DNA of 5,850 nt from an uncultured Hyphomicrobiales bacterium (lineage in GTDB: Bacteria > Pseudomonadota > Alphaproteobacteria > Rhizobiales > Beijerinckiaceae). The stretch covers positions 1 through 5,850 of the forward strand of contig CAIVAX010000468.1 in assembly GCA_903903935.1 (NCBI GenBank), read 5' to 3'. Under the pieces are notes generated by a model that worked only from the letters and a program-made list of their open reading frames with translations, was not told the DNA's origin and did no database searches. This document shows, piece by piece, positions 1-5,699 of the stretch. A program made the position numbers and the translations under genes. Within the stretch, counting starts at the first letter, position 1. Every line of letters begins with the position of its first letter.

Positions 1-1745
1 ATTTTGCGCGCCAGCTTGGCGACTTCCATGGCATAATCATCGACCTCTTGCGTGATCGTGGCCACAACAATCTGCTGCGGCGAAAGCCAGAGCGGCAAAT
101 GACCGGCATGATGCTCAATCAAAATTCCAGTAAAGCGCTCCAGAGATCCGCAGATCGCACGATGCACCATGACGGGGGGAACCTTGTCGCTCTTGTCATC
201 GATGTAGAAAGCGCCAAAACGTTCTGGCAGATTGAAATCCACCTGTGTCGTGCCGCATTGCCAATCGCGACCAATCGCATCGCGCAACACATATTCAAAT
301 TTGGGCCCGTAGAAAGCGCCCTCGCCGGGATTGAGCGCTGTAGTGATAATATCGCCATGCTTGGCCTTGATATCCTCGAGCACACGCGACATCACCGCCT
401 CGGCATGATCCCACATCGCATCTGTGCCAACCCGCTTTTCAGGACGGGTTGAGAGTTTCACCACAATCTTTTCAAAGCCGAAATCACGATAGACTGACAA
501 AATGAGATCATTGATCTTCATGCATTCGTCGGCCAATTGCTCCTGCGTACAGAAAATATGCGCATCATCCTGCGTAAAGGCGCGCACCCGCATCACGCCA
601 TGCATAGCGCCAGAGGGCTCATAGCGATGCACAATGCCAAATTCTGCCAGACGCATCGGCAGATCTCGATAGCTGCGCAAACCATGCTTGAACAATTGCA
701 CATGGCCGGGGCAATTCATCGGCTTCAAGGCAAACATGCGCTGATCGGCTTCAGGATCTTCTGGCCGAATGAGGGCCGAGGCTGATTTGATCGCGAACAT
801 ATTATCCGCATACCAACCCCAATGGCCCGAGGTCTCCCACAGCGCTTTATCCATGACCTGCGGCGCATTGACCTCTTGATAATTGCCCGCCAAACGCCGC
901 CGCATATAAGAGACCAGCGATTGAAACAGCGTCCAGCCCTTGGGATGCCAGAAGATTGCACCGGGAGCCTCTTCTTGAAAATGGAACAGATCCATTTCGC
1001 GGCCCAATCGACGATGATCGCGCCGCTCCGCCTCTTCCAATTGCTTGAGATAGGTATCAAGCTCATCCTGTTTGGCAAAGGCAGTAGCATAGATACGCTG
1101 CAACATGGGCTTGGTGGAATCGCCGCGCCAATAAGCGCCAGCCACTTTCATCAATTTGAAGGCTGTGCCGATCTTGCCCGTTGAGGTCATATGAGGACCA
1201 CGGCACAGATCGAGCCAATCGCCCTGCTTATAGATCTTCAAATCCTGATCAGCAGGAATCGCTTCGACCAGCTCAACTTTGAATGCCTCACCCTGCTTCT
1301 CGAAAAAAGAAATCGCCTGCGCGCGGGTCCAGATTTCTTTCACAAAGGGCCTGTCGCGTTCGATGATCTCGCGCATTTTCTTTTCAATCGCCGCAAAATC
1401 ATCGGGCGTGAAGGGTTCCGCGCGGAAGAAATCATAATAAAAGCCATTCTCGATCACCGGACCAATGGTGACCTGCGTGCCTGGATAAAGTGTCTGCACT
1501 GCCTCGGCGAGCACATGGGCGCAATCATGGCGGATGAGCTCGAGCGCGCGCGGATCCTCGCGCATGACAAATTCGATTTTGGCATCTTTTTGGATGGGAT
1601 CAGCAAGGTCTGCCAATTCACCATCCAGCGCCATAGCCACAGCCCGCTTGGCTAAAGAGGGGGAAATGCCCTTGGTAATTTCAAGACCCGTAATGCCGGG
1701 CGCAAATTGACGCTGGGCGCCATCGGGAAACGTAACAGAAAGCAT
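1..1745 (-). CDS. thrS: Threonyl-tRNA synthetase (ThrRS), C-terminus cut off by the window edge
   Basis: This class II aminoacyl-tRNA synthetase charges tRNA-Thr with threonine in the cytoplasm. The frame is open from the ATG at 1745 to the left edge, giving 581 codons. Bacterial ThrRS is usually about 640-660 residues, so only part of the C-terminal anticodon-binding domain is missing. Domains in order: an N-terminal TGS domain (about 1-60, starting MLSVTFPDG); the editing domain with HDCAH (H73, H77) and CRGPH (C181, H185), the proofreading site; the catalytic core; and the start of the anticodon domain after about residue 545 ([15 protein letters not shown]). In the core, motif 2 includes [15 protein letters not shown], motif 3 includes [11 protein letters not shown], and the expected zinc ligands are C345, H396 and H528. 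A GGAG ribosome-binding site sits 6 bases before this ATG. An in-frame ATG four codons upstream is less likely because it would include that site. Family assignment is very secure. Confidence 0.97.
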   Translation of the reverse strand, partial: MLSVTFPDGAQRQFAPGITGLEITKGISPSLAKRAVAMALDGELADLADPIQKDAKIEFVMREDPRALELIRHDCAHVLAEAVQTLYPGTQVTIGPVIENGFYYDFFRAEPFTPDDFAAIEKKMREIIERDRPFVKEIWTRAQAISFFEKQGEAFKVELVEAIPADQDLKIYKQGDWLDLCRGPHMTSTGKIGTAFKLMKVAGAYWRGDSTKPMLQRIYATAFAKQDELDTYLKQLEEAERRDHRRLGREMDLFHFQEEAPGAIFWHPKGWTLFQSLVSYMRRRLAGNYQEVNAPQVMDKALWETSGHWGWYADNMFAIKSASALIRPEDPEADQRMFALKPMNCPGHVQLFKHGLRSYRDLPMRLAEFGIVHRYEPSGAMHGVMRVRAFTQDDAHIFCTQEQLADECMKINDLILSVYRDFGFEKIVVKLSTRPEKRVGTDAMWDHAEAVMSRVLEDIKAKHGDIITTALNPGEGAFYGPKFEYVLRDAIGRDWQCGTTQVDFNLPERFGAFYIDDKSDKVPPVMVHRAICGSLERFTGILIEHHAGHLPLWLSPQQIVVATITQEVDDYAMEVAKLARK

Positions 1746-1797
1746 GTGACACTCCATGGGCTCACTCGCCGAAACGGGCCGACGTAAGCGATGAATC

Positions 1798-1826
1798 GGG
1801 ATACACAGAGATTGCCCATCAGGCAA
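1798..1826 (-). promoter_or_regulatory. Weak candidate promoter for thrS
   Basis: On the minus strand, TTGCCT (1826-1821) and TATCCC (1803-1798) are separated by 17 bases and lie about 50 bases before the thrS start. Each hexamer matches the sigma-70 consensus only partly (4/6 and 3/6). The -35 box overlaps a small dyad, TTGCC/GGCAA (1812-1826). The 137-base gap between yidD and thrS makes a separate thrS promoter reasonable. I saw no T-box-like leader or attenuator with a run of Thr codons. This is a pattern match only. Confidence 0.25.
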
Positions 1827-1882
1827 GCTAGGATCAGGGGGAAGAGCAATCGCGCCACACCGCACTCAACCTACTTGTGTGG

Positions 1883-2233
1883 CTACTTATGTGGATCTTG
1901 CGCCTCGACGCCCTCGCACGACATTTTCGACCGCCACTGGCCATAGCGCCAAGGTCGCAGCGCCCCAGCACCCGGCGGCAAATCAGAGCGAACGGGATCA
2001 TAGCCCGAGCCACCCCAGGGATGGCAGCGGCACAGACGCGACAATCCCATCCACCCCCCGGCCCATAGGCCATGTGTCTGAATGGCTTCGTCCATATAGT
2101 CCGAGCAACTGGGCAAATAGCGGCACTGCCGCCCGATCAGACTGGAGAGGGTGAGCTGGTAGAAGCGGATCAGGAGATGCGCCCCCTGCCGCGTGAGCGA
2201 GCGAGGGGGCTGATGCTCTGGCCTATGTGTCAA
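1883..2233 (-). CDS. yidD: Membrane protein insertion efficiency factor YidD
   Basis: A small 116-residue protein of the YidD family (DUF37, haemolytic-domain), which associates with the inner membrane and is thought to assist YidC-dependent insertion of membrane proteins. The family core is clear: an amphipathic N-terminal stretch ([15 protein letters not shown], about 20-34), the cysteine signature [15 protein letters not shown] (C37, C43), HG and [15 protein letters not shown] (C68, C70), and GGSGYDPV near residue 80. After that comes a poorly conserved, basic tail (about 85-116). The start is TTG at 2233, with AAGGA six bases upstream; no in-frame ATG precedes the conserved core. The gene lies between an IscU-like gene and thrS rather than beside rnpA and rpmH. 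It is probably cotranscribed with the scaffold gene 120 bases upstream, across a repeat array. Confidence 0.93.
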   Translation of the reverse strand: MTHRPEHQPPRSLTRQGAHLLIRFYQLTLSSLIGRQCRYLPSCSDYMDEAIQTHGLWAGGWMGLSRLCRCHPWGGSGYDPVRSDLPPGAGALRPWRYGQWRSKMSCEGVEAQDPHK

Positions 2234-2244
2234 ACTTGATCCTT

Positions 2245-2313
2245 CAAGCCAGTGGCTTGCCCTAGTACCTTGGCCCCAGTGTCTTGGCCCCAGTGTCTTG
2301 GCCCCAGTGTCTT
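2245..2313 (-). repeat. Tandem array of a 14-bp unit, three exact and two degenerate copies
   Basis: Read on the minus strand, the unit AAGACACTGGGGCC occurs three times without change (2313-2300, 2299-2286, 2285-2272). It is followed by a 13-base variant AAGGTACTAGGGC (2271-2259) and a 14-base variant AAGCCACTGGCTTG (2258-2245). The last variant is itself an inverted repeat, AAGCCA-C-TGGCTT. On the plus strand the exact part reads CTTGGCCCCAGTGT repeated, plus five further bases, up to 2315. The array fills most of the 120-base gap between the scaffold gene and yidD and ends about 12 bases before the yidD start, at its ribosome-binding site. A short plus-strand frame across it is a by-product of the repeat, not a gene. 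Confidence 0.9.
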
Positions 2314-2353
2314 GGTTTATGTCTGCAAACAGGGCCTATGGCTTTTAGCCAGT

Positions 2354-2812
2354 CTAAATTTTCGTCTCGATCTGATTGAGCGCATCAACCACAGCATCGA
2401 AGGTGAGCAAAGTGGAGGCGTGACGCGCTTTATAATCGCGCACAGGCTCGAGCACGGCCACATCCGCCCATTTACCCTCCTGCGGGGGAGCACCGTTTTC
2501 TTTGAGCATACGGCGCACTTGATCGCGCAAGCTGCGCATTTCTTCCGGCGTCGAGCCTACCACATGCCGCGCCATGATCGAGGAGGAGGCCTGACCCAAA
2601 GCGCAGGCTTTCACATCATGCGCGAAATCAGCGATTTTGCCATCCTGAACCCTGAGATCGACCGTCACCGTCGAGCCGCATAATTTGGAATGGGCCGTTG
2701 CGCTTGCATCTGGCTGGGAAAGGCGGCCCTGCTTGGGAATATCCGCCGCCAGTTCAAGAATGCGCTTATTATAGACATCGTTGAGCATGGATGGACTAAA
2801 CCCCGTAAACAT
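2354..2812 (-). CDS. IscU/NifU N-terminal-like iron-sulfur cluster scaffold protein
   Basis: This is a 152-residue cytoplasmic protein of the NifU-N/IscU/SufU fold family, which holds a nascent Fe-S cluster before passing it to apoproteins. Recognisable parts: MLNDVYNKRILELA at the start (residues 9-22); HSKLCGSTV with C45, the first cluster-cysteine position; DVKACALGQASSS with C70, the second; and the C-terminal helix ARHASTLLTFDAVVDAL. At that third site IscU has HCS, but here it is HAS (A132), so one of the three classical cysteine ligands is absent. This matches the alphaproteobacterial subfamily as I recall it. I chose the ATG at 2812 because GAAGG lies 8 bases upstream. The ATG at 2788 begins at the conserved MLNDVYN and is the main alternative; the open frame also extends to 2977 but enters the promoter region and is not protein-like. 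It is divergent from folE and heads the scaffold - yidD - thrS series. Confidence 0.88.
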   Translation of the reverse strand: MFTGFSPSMLNDVYNKRILELAADIPKQGRLSQPDASATAHSKLCGSTVTVDLRVQDGKIADFAHDVKACALGQASSSIMARHVVGSTPEEMRSLRDQVRRMLKENGAPPQEGKWADVAVLEPVRDYKARHASTLLTFDAVVDALNQIETKI

Positions 2813-2837
2813 ATCGGCACCCTTCAGGGAGCCGTCT

Positions 2838-2869
2838 ACCTCTCTATATAGGAGGAGGGGGAGAGAGGT
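2838..2869. promoter_or_regulatory. Perfect 8-bp inverted repeat in the divergent scaffold/folE control region
   Basis: ACCTCTCT (2838-2845) and AGAGAGGT (2862-2869) are exact reverse complements separated by 16 bases. The dyad surrounds the spacer of the candidate scaffold promoter and overlaps its -10 and -35 positions, as an operator would. It does not match the Irr, RirA, Fur or IscR sites I know, so I name no regulator. The strongly purine-rich spacer could also let it form a simple hairpin. Confidence 0.4.
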
Positions 2870-2873
2870 GAAA
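2845..2873 (-). promoter_or_regulatory. Candidate promoter for the Fe-S scaffold gene
   Basis: On the minus strand, TTTCAC (2873-2868) and TATATA (2850-2845) are separated by exactly 17 bases. Transcription would begin near 2838, about 25 bases before the chosen ATG. The -10 is fair; the -35 is poor against TTGACA. The position, spacing and surrounding inverted repeat are the reasons to list it. Confidence 0.3.
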
Positions 2874-2893
2874 GTGCACTCGGCCCCCGCCTC

Positions 2894-2905
2894 AAATTTA
2901 AATTT
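2894..2905. promoter_or_regulatory. AT-rich 12-bp palindrome in the divergent intergenic region
   Basis: AAATTTAAATTT is a perfect palindrome inside an otherwise GC-rich stretch, followed by AATAT. It lies about 73 bases before folE and about 82 bases before the scaffold gene start. It could be a melting or bending element, or a protein-binding site for folE transcription. I found no convincing -35/-10 pair for folE around it. Confidence 0.3.
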
Positions 2906-2963
2906 AATATCTGTGGTCCATTCCCCCAAAACATGCGTAAATCTTTTGGTAGTCTCAAACAGC

Positions 2964-2971
2964 AAAGGGGG
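2964..2971 (+). promoter_or_regulatory. Ribosome-binding site that fixes the folE start
   Basis: AAAGGGGG lies six bases before the ATG at 2978. The same frame has an ATG at 2933, but that has no comparable site and would add 15 residues unlike FolE. The site therefore supports the shorter protein. Confidence 0.7.
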
Positions 2972-2977
2972 CGCCAC

Positions 2978-3619
2978 ATGGATGCCGTGGTTAAGACCTT
3001 GAATAAGCAGAATTTAACTGAAAATCAGGCCCATCGTGCCCCGCTCGAGCGCCCCTCGCGCGAAGAGGCTGAAGCTGCCGTAAAGGTACTTCTACAATGG
3101 GCCGGTGAAGATCCCAGCCGTGAAGGCCTCCTCGACACACCCAAGCGTGTCGTCAAAGCTTATGACGAGCTGTTTCGTGGCTATCGCGAAAATGCGTCTG
3201 AAGTCCTCTCCAAAGTCTTCGAAGAAGTCGATGGCTATGACGATATGGTGCTGGTGCGGGACATTCCCTTCCATTCCCATTGCGAACATCACATGGTCCC
3301 CTTTGTGGGTAAGGCACATATTGCCTATTTCCCCGCTGGCGGCGTGGTTGGCTTGTCAAAACTGGCCCGCACGGTCGATGTCTATGCTCGGCGTTTCCAG
3401 ACTCAGGAAACAATGACCGCGCAAATCACCGATTCCATTGATCAGGCCCTCAAGCCGCGTGGCATAGCTGTTTTGATCGAAGCCGAGCACATGTGCATGT
3501 CCATGCGCGGTGTGCAAAAGCAGGGCGCTTCGACCATCACCACACGCTTTACCGGTGTCTTCCGCGATGATCCGGCTGAACAAGTCCGGTTCATGTCTAT
3601 GGTGCGCGGCCTAAAATAA
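2978..3619 (+). CDS. folE: GTP cyclohydrolase I (FolE, type IA)
   Basis: This enzyme converts GTP to 7,8-dihydroneopterin triphosphate, the first step of tetrahydrofolate and pterin synthesis, as a cytoplasmic zinc-dependent homodecamer. The 213-residue product has a variable N-terminus (1-27) and then the conserved fold: [31 protein letters not shown] (about 28-58), [22 protein letters not shown] (about 99-119), [20 protein letters not shown] (about 125-144) and [22 protein letters not shown] (about 168-189). The expected zinc ligands C102, H105 and C173 are all present, and H104 fits the CEHH motif. The start is set by AAAGGGGG six bases upstream. The gene is divergent from the Fe-S scaffold gene. 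In rhizobia hisI often follows folE; here a PEBP-family gene does. The final sense codon is followed by TAA, then a hairpin. Confidence 0.97.
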   Translation: MDAVVKTLNKQNLTENQAHRAPLERPSREEAEAAVKVLLQWAGEDPSREGLLDTPKRVVKAYDELFRGYRENASEVLSKVFEEVDGYDDMVLVRDIPFHSHCEHHMVPFVGKAHIAYFPAGGVVGLSKLARTVDVYARRFQTQETMTAQITDSIDQALKPRGIAVLIEAEHMCMSMRGVQKQGASTITTRFTGVFRDDPAEQVRFMSMVRGLK

Positions 3620-3631
3620 TCGTATAAGACT

Positions 3632-3659
3632 GCACCATTGAGCTCAAACTCAATGGTGC
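3632..3659. other. Perfect 11-bp stem hairpin after folE, without a T-tract
   Basis: GCACCATTGAG (3632-3642) pairs exactly with CTCAATGGTGC (3649-3659) around a six-base loop, CTCAAA, starting 12 bases after the folE stop. No run of T follows on either strand, so it is not a textbook intrinsic terminator. It may weaken read-through, stabilise the folE mRNA 3' end, or act as an operator for the downstream promoter candidate it overlaps. Confidence 0.6.
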
Positions 3660-3666
3660 CAATAAT
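3638..3666 (+). promoter_or_regulatory. Candidate promoter for the PEBP-family gene
   Basis: TTGAGC (3638-3643, four of six consensus bases) and AATAAT (3661-3666, five of six) are 17 bases apart. Transcription would start around 3673, about 26 bases before the ATG at 3699. The -35 box falls at the hairpin loop and left arm, so the dyad may influence this promoter. This is the best-looking promoter match in the window, but it is untested. Confidence 0.4.
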
Positions 3667-3698
3667 TGGCATATTAAAATTGCCTCAAGGGGGAAACT

Positions 3699-4307
3699 AT
3701 GTCGTTTTTTTCAACATCGCTGCGCACCTGCGCTCTGGCATCTGTATTAGGTCTTGGCCTTGCCACTCAGGCTCTCGCGCAAGCTCCTGCTGCTCCCGCC
3801 GCACCTGCTGGCCCTACCATCACATTGACCTCCCCTACGCATCCATACGGTGCCTTCCTCGATAAGAACTATGCTGGCCCGACCAGCCCGCAAATGGCTT
3901 GCGGTGGCGAGAATGTGTCTTTGCCTCTGCAATGGTCCAATGCTCCGGCTAATACCAAGAGCTTTGCTGTGATCCTGTTTGACTTCGAAGGTGGCCGTGG
4001 CCCCGGCGTTGTGCATTGGGTTGCCTATGGCATTGCTCCTGATGTGACCTCATTGGCTGAAGGCGAAGGCACCAATCCTTCCCCGCGCATTGTCGGCGGC
4101 AGCAATATGCGCCAGATGGGCACTTATTTTGGTCCATGCGCTGGAGCAACTGACTCACCCCATCATTATATCTACAGCGTCTATGCACTGGATATGGCCA
4201 AGGATGAATTGCCAGCAGGTCTGACCCGCGATCAATTCCTCGAGAAGGTAAAGGGTAAGGTCATCAATATGACCAGCCTCGTTGCAACCTATCGCCGTCC
4301 GCAATGA
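3699..4307 (+). CDS. Secreted YbhB/YbcL-type PEBP (Raf kinase inhibitor-like) family protein
   Basis: The 202-residue protein starts with a Sec signal peptide: an N-region with one Arg, hydrophobic core CALASVLGLGLATQ, and probable cleavage after ALA (25-27). A short Ala/Pro-rich linker (about 28-39) follows. The mature part has the phosphatidylethanolamine-binding-protein fold: ITLTSPTHPYGAFLDKNYAG, ENVSLPLQWSNAPANTKSFAVILFDFE (about 71-97), GVVHWVAYGIAPDVTSLAEG (H106, W107), YFGPCAGATDSPHHYIYSVYALD (about 143-165, with C147, H155, H156). The usual ligand-pocket DPDAP motif is replaced by DFEGGRG (95-101), so the pocket is altered. C68 and C147 could form a periplasmic disulfide. AAGGGGG lies five bases before the ATG. 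The biochemical role of bacterial members is largely unknown and none is claimed here. It lies after folE but probably has its own promoter, and it ends at a strong terminator. Confidence 0.9.
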   Translation: MSFFSTSLRTCALASVLGLGLATQALAQAPAAPAAPAGPTITLTSPTHPYGAFLDKNYAGPTSPQMACGGENVSLPLQWSNAPANTKSFAVILFDFEGGRGPGVVHWVAYGIAPDVTSLAEGEGTNPSPRIVGGSNMRQMGTYFGPCAGATDSPHHYIYSVYALDMAKDELPAGLTRDQFLEKVKGKVINMTSLVATYRRPQ

Positions 4308-4331
4308 TCTGACGCAATTTATACTATTGAG

Positions 4332-4369
4332 CGGGCCAGTTCAGATGATGAGCTGGCCCGTTTCATTTT
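4332..4369 (+). terminator. Intrinsic terminator of the PEBP-family gene
   Basis: CGGGCCAGTTCA (4332-4343) pairs with TGAGCTGGCCCG (4349-4360), a 12-bp GC-rich stem with one T-G wobble and a GATGA loop. TTTCATTTT follows immediately on the plus strand. The stem begins 24 bases after the PEBP stop codon. The right arm and T-tract are also the last codons of the convergent NadX-like gene, whose stop is at 4341-4343. No T-run follows on the minus strand, so it should terminate mainly plus-strand transcription. Confidence 0.85.
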
Positions 4370-5135
4370 CAATCAAGCGCAACAGTGCCAGCGCCGTCAT
4401 TTCAGATGTTTTGGGATTGCCCCTCAGAGGTCTGTTTTCAATCTCGATAGTCAAGGCGCCAAAGACGCCCTTGGCCTCTAGACGATGGCAATTGCTGATC
4501 GCCTCAGGATCAGCCACCAGCACAACATGTGTGGCATCAAGCCCGAGGCCAGCCAGCGCAGAAATCACCGCAACATTGGCATTTTGCGGAAAAGCGGCAG
4601 CAGCCTGACGCGCCGTGCCGCGAAAAAATTCCGTTCTGGTCGCAAGCTGATCAAGAGTGAGGATTTGTTCTGCCGCCGTGCCACGCCATCCCGCACACGG
4701 CTTGATAATGGTATGGCGCACAAACTCCAACTCAAGATGAGCTGCAGCTCTCAACGCATCCACACCCGCCAAGGCACCTGGAAAAATCAACAGACGCGAG
4801 CCATTCTCTTTGGCTGTGGCTAGCAAAGAGATCATTACATCTTCATCGACAAAAGCACTCGTTGATGCAGGCGCAAAAGCTTTTGCATAGCGCAGTGCCG
4901 CCCCGCCCCATTCGCGAACAGCCTCGCCTTTTGCCGCTTCTACAACAAGATCAATCTTGAGATGTTCGAGTTGCTCGGGCGCAAAGATATGCAGCACATG
5001 CTTTGGCACATCGGCAGGGCGTGCTGTGCCTTTGCGTAATCCAATCGCGACCAATTCGACATTGAGCTGGCTCTGATTGATCAGCTCAACCAGCCGACGC
5101 GCCAAAGCACCCCATCCGATGATGACCAGACGCAA
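4341..5135 (-). CDS. nadX: Aspartate dehydrogenase family protein (NadX/DUF108)
   Basis: Members oxidise L-aspartate to iminoaspartate with NAD(P), which can feed NadA for quinolinate synthesis, or run the reverse amination. From the TTG at 5135 the protein has 264 residues. It shows an N-terminal Rossmann fold MRLVIIGWGALARRL, where the usual third glycine of GxGxxG is alanine. Further family signatures are DLVVEAAKGEAVREWG (about 62-77), FPGALAGVDALRAA (about 118-131), KPCAGWRGT (about 145-152), AAAFPQNANVAVISALAGLGLD (about 179-200), VLVADPEAISNCHRLEAKGVFG (H217, conserved and probably catalytic) and NRPLRGNPKTSEMTALALLRL. An alternative TTG at 5153 would overlap the dioxygenase gene by 16 bases; I prefer 5135 because the protein then begins at the Rossmann strand and GGTGAAG precedes it. 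It starts two bases after the dioxygenase stop, so it is translationally coupled. Whether it acts on aspartate or on a pathway intermediate is not settled. Confidence 0.85.
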   Translation of the reverse strand: MRLVIIGWGALARRLVELINQSQLNVELVAIGLRKGTARPADVPKHVLHIFAPEQLEHLKIDLVVEAAKGEAVREWGGAALRYAKAFAPASTSAFVDEDVMISLLATAKENGSRLLIFPGALAGVDALRAAAHLELEFVRHTIIKPCAGWRGTAAEQILTLDQLATRTEFFRGTARQAAAAFPQNANVAVISALAGLGLDATHVVLVADPEAISNCHRLEAKGVFGALTIEIENRPLRGNPKTSEMTALALLRLIENETGQLII

Positions 5136-5137
5136 GC

Positions 5138-5683
5138 TCAGAGCTTCACCCAATCAGCTGGAGGTGTTTTGCCAGGATGCACGTTGCCGCAAGCCTGACA
5201 GGTGCACGCCTGTTCATTAGCATAAAAGGCCTCAAAGAGTGGCGGTAAATCCCGCACAATGTCTTTGACCTCAACCTCGACACGGTACACGAGCCCTTTG
5301 CAATTCATGCAAAACCATTCAAAGCCATCTTTGATGTGAGGCTGGCGCGGCGATTCCACCACAAGACCGATTGAGCCGGGCATAGGACGTTGCGGCGAAT
5401 GACGCACATGCGGGGGCAGAAGAAAAACATCACCCTCTTTTATGCGGATATCTTCATGCTGGCCGCGATCCACCACTTTGAGAACCATATCGCCCTTGAG
5501 CTGATAGAAAAACTCTTCAACCGGATCATCATGAAAATCGACCCGTTGATTGGGCCCGCCAACCACTTGCACGACCAGACCATTGTTTTGCGGAAAGACC
5601 ATTTTATTGCCAACAGGCGGCTTGAGAAATTGCGCATTCTCATTGATCCACGCCTGAAAATTGAAAGGCTGAAAGCGGCTCAT
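5138..5683 (-). CDS. 3-hydroxyanthranilate 3,4-dioxygenase
   Basis: This cytoplasmic cupin-type iron dioxygenase opens the ring of 3-hydroxyanthranilate to give 2-amino-3-carboxymuconate semialdehyde, in tryptophan/kynurenine or 2-nitrobenzoate breakdown or in NAD synthesis. The 181-residue product matches the characterised bacterial enzyme position by position: iron ligands H51, E57 and H95; substrate-binding R47, R99 and E110; and a rubredoxin-like C-terminal metal site C125, C128, C162, C165 (FCMNC and CQAC). The start is the ATG at 5683, with GAGG five bases upstream. The frame is open up to 5719, but that extension overlaps the previous gene and has no such support. It follows the DapA-family gene by 16 bases and precedes the NadX-like gene by two, so all three form one operon. 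Symbols used for this enzyme include nbaC and haaO; I leave the field empty because the physiological pathway is uncertain. Confidence 0.96.
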   Translation of the reverse strand: MSRFQPFNFQAWINENAQFLKPPVGNKMVFPQNNGLVVQVVGGPNQRVDFHDDPVEEFFYQLKGDMVLKVVDRGQHEDIRIKEGDVFLLPPHVRHSPQRPMPGSIGLVVESPRQPHIKDGFEWFCMNCKGLVYRVEVEVKDIVRDLPPLFEAFYANEQACTCQACGNVHPGKTPPADWVKL

Positions 5684-5699
5684 CTGATCCTCTTCATTT

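Noticed and set aside
48..1655. Several plus-strand open frames of 80-154 codons across the left part
   Set aside because: They are antisense to threonyl-tRNA synthetase, which is conserved through the whole stretch, and their products resemble no known family.
1746..1882. Possible T-box or Thr-codon attenuator before thrS
   Set aside because: No T-box motif, Thr-rich leader peptide or terminator/antiterminator pair could be found; T-box control is also not typical of alphaproteobacteria.
1652..2154. Minus- and plus-strand frames over yidD and its downstream gap
   Set aside because: They overlap the clearly conserved YidD frame in other frames and show biased, low-complexity composition.
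2269..2315. CRISPR-like array
   Set aside because: The units are directly adjacent, 14 bp long and have no spacers, so this is a simple tandem repeat.
2252..2683. Plus-strand frame of 143 codons
   Set aside because: Its first part translates the 14-bp repeat array and the rest is antisense to the IscU-like gene.
2813..2977. N-terminal extension of the IscU-like frame to 2977
   Set aside because: The extra 55 residues cover the divergent promoter region, are not family-like, and a better start with a ribosome-binding site exists at 2812.
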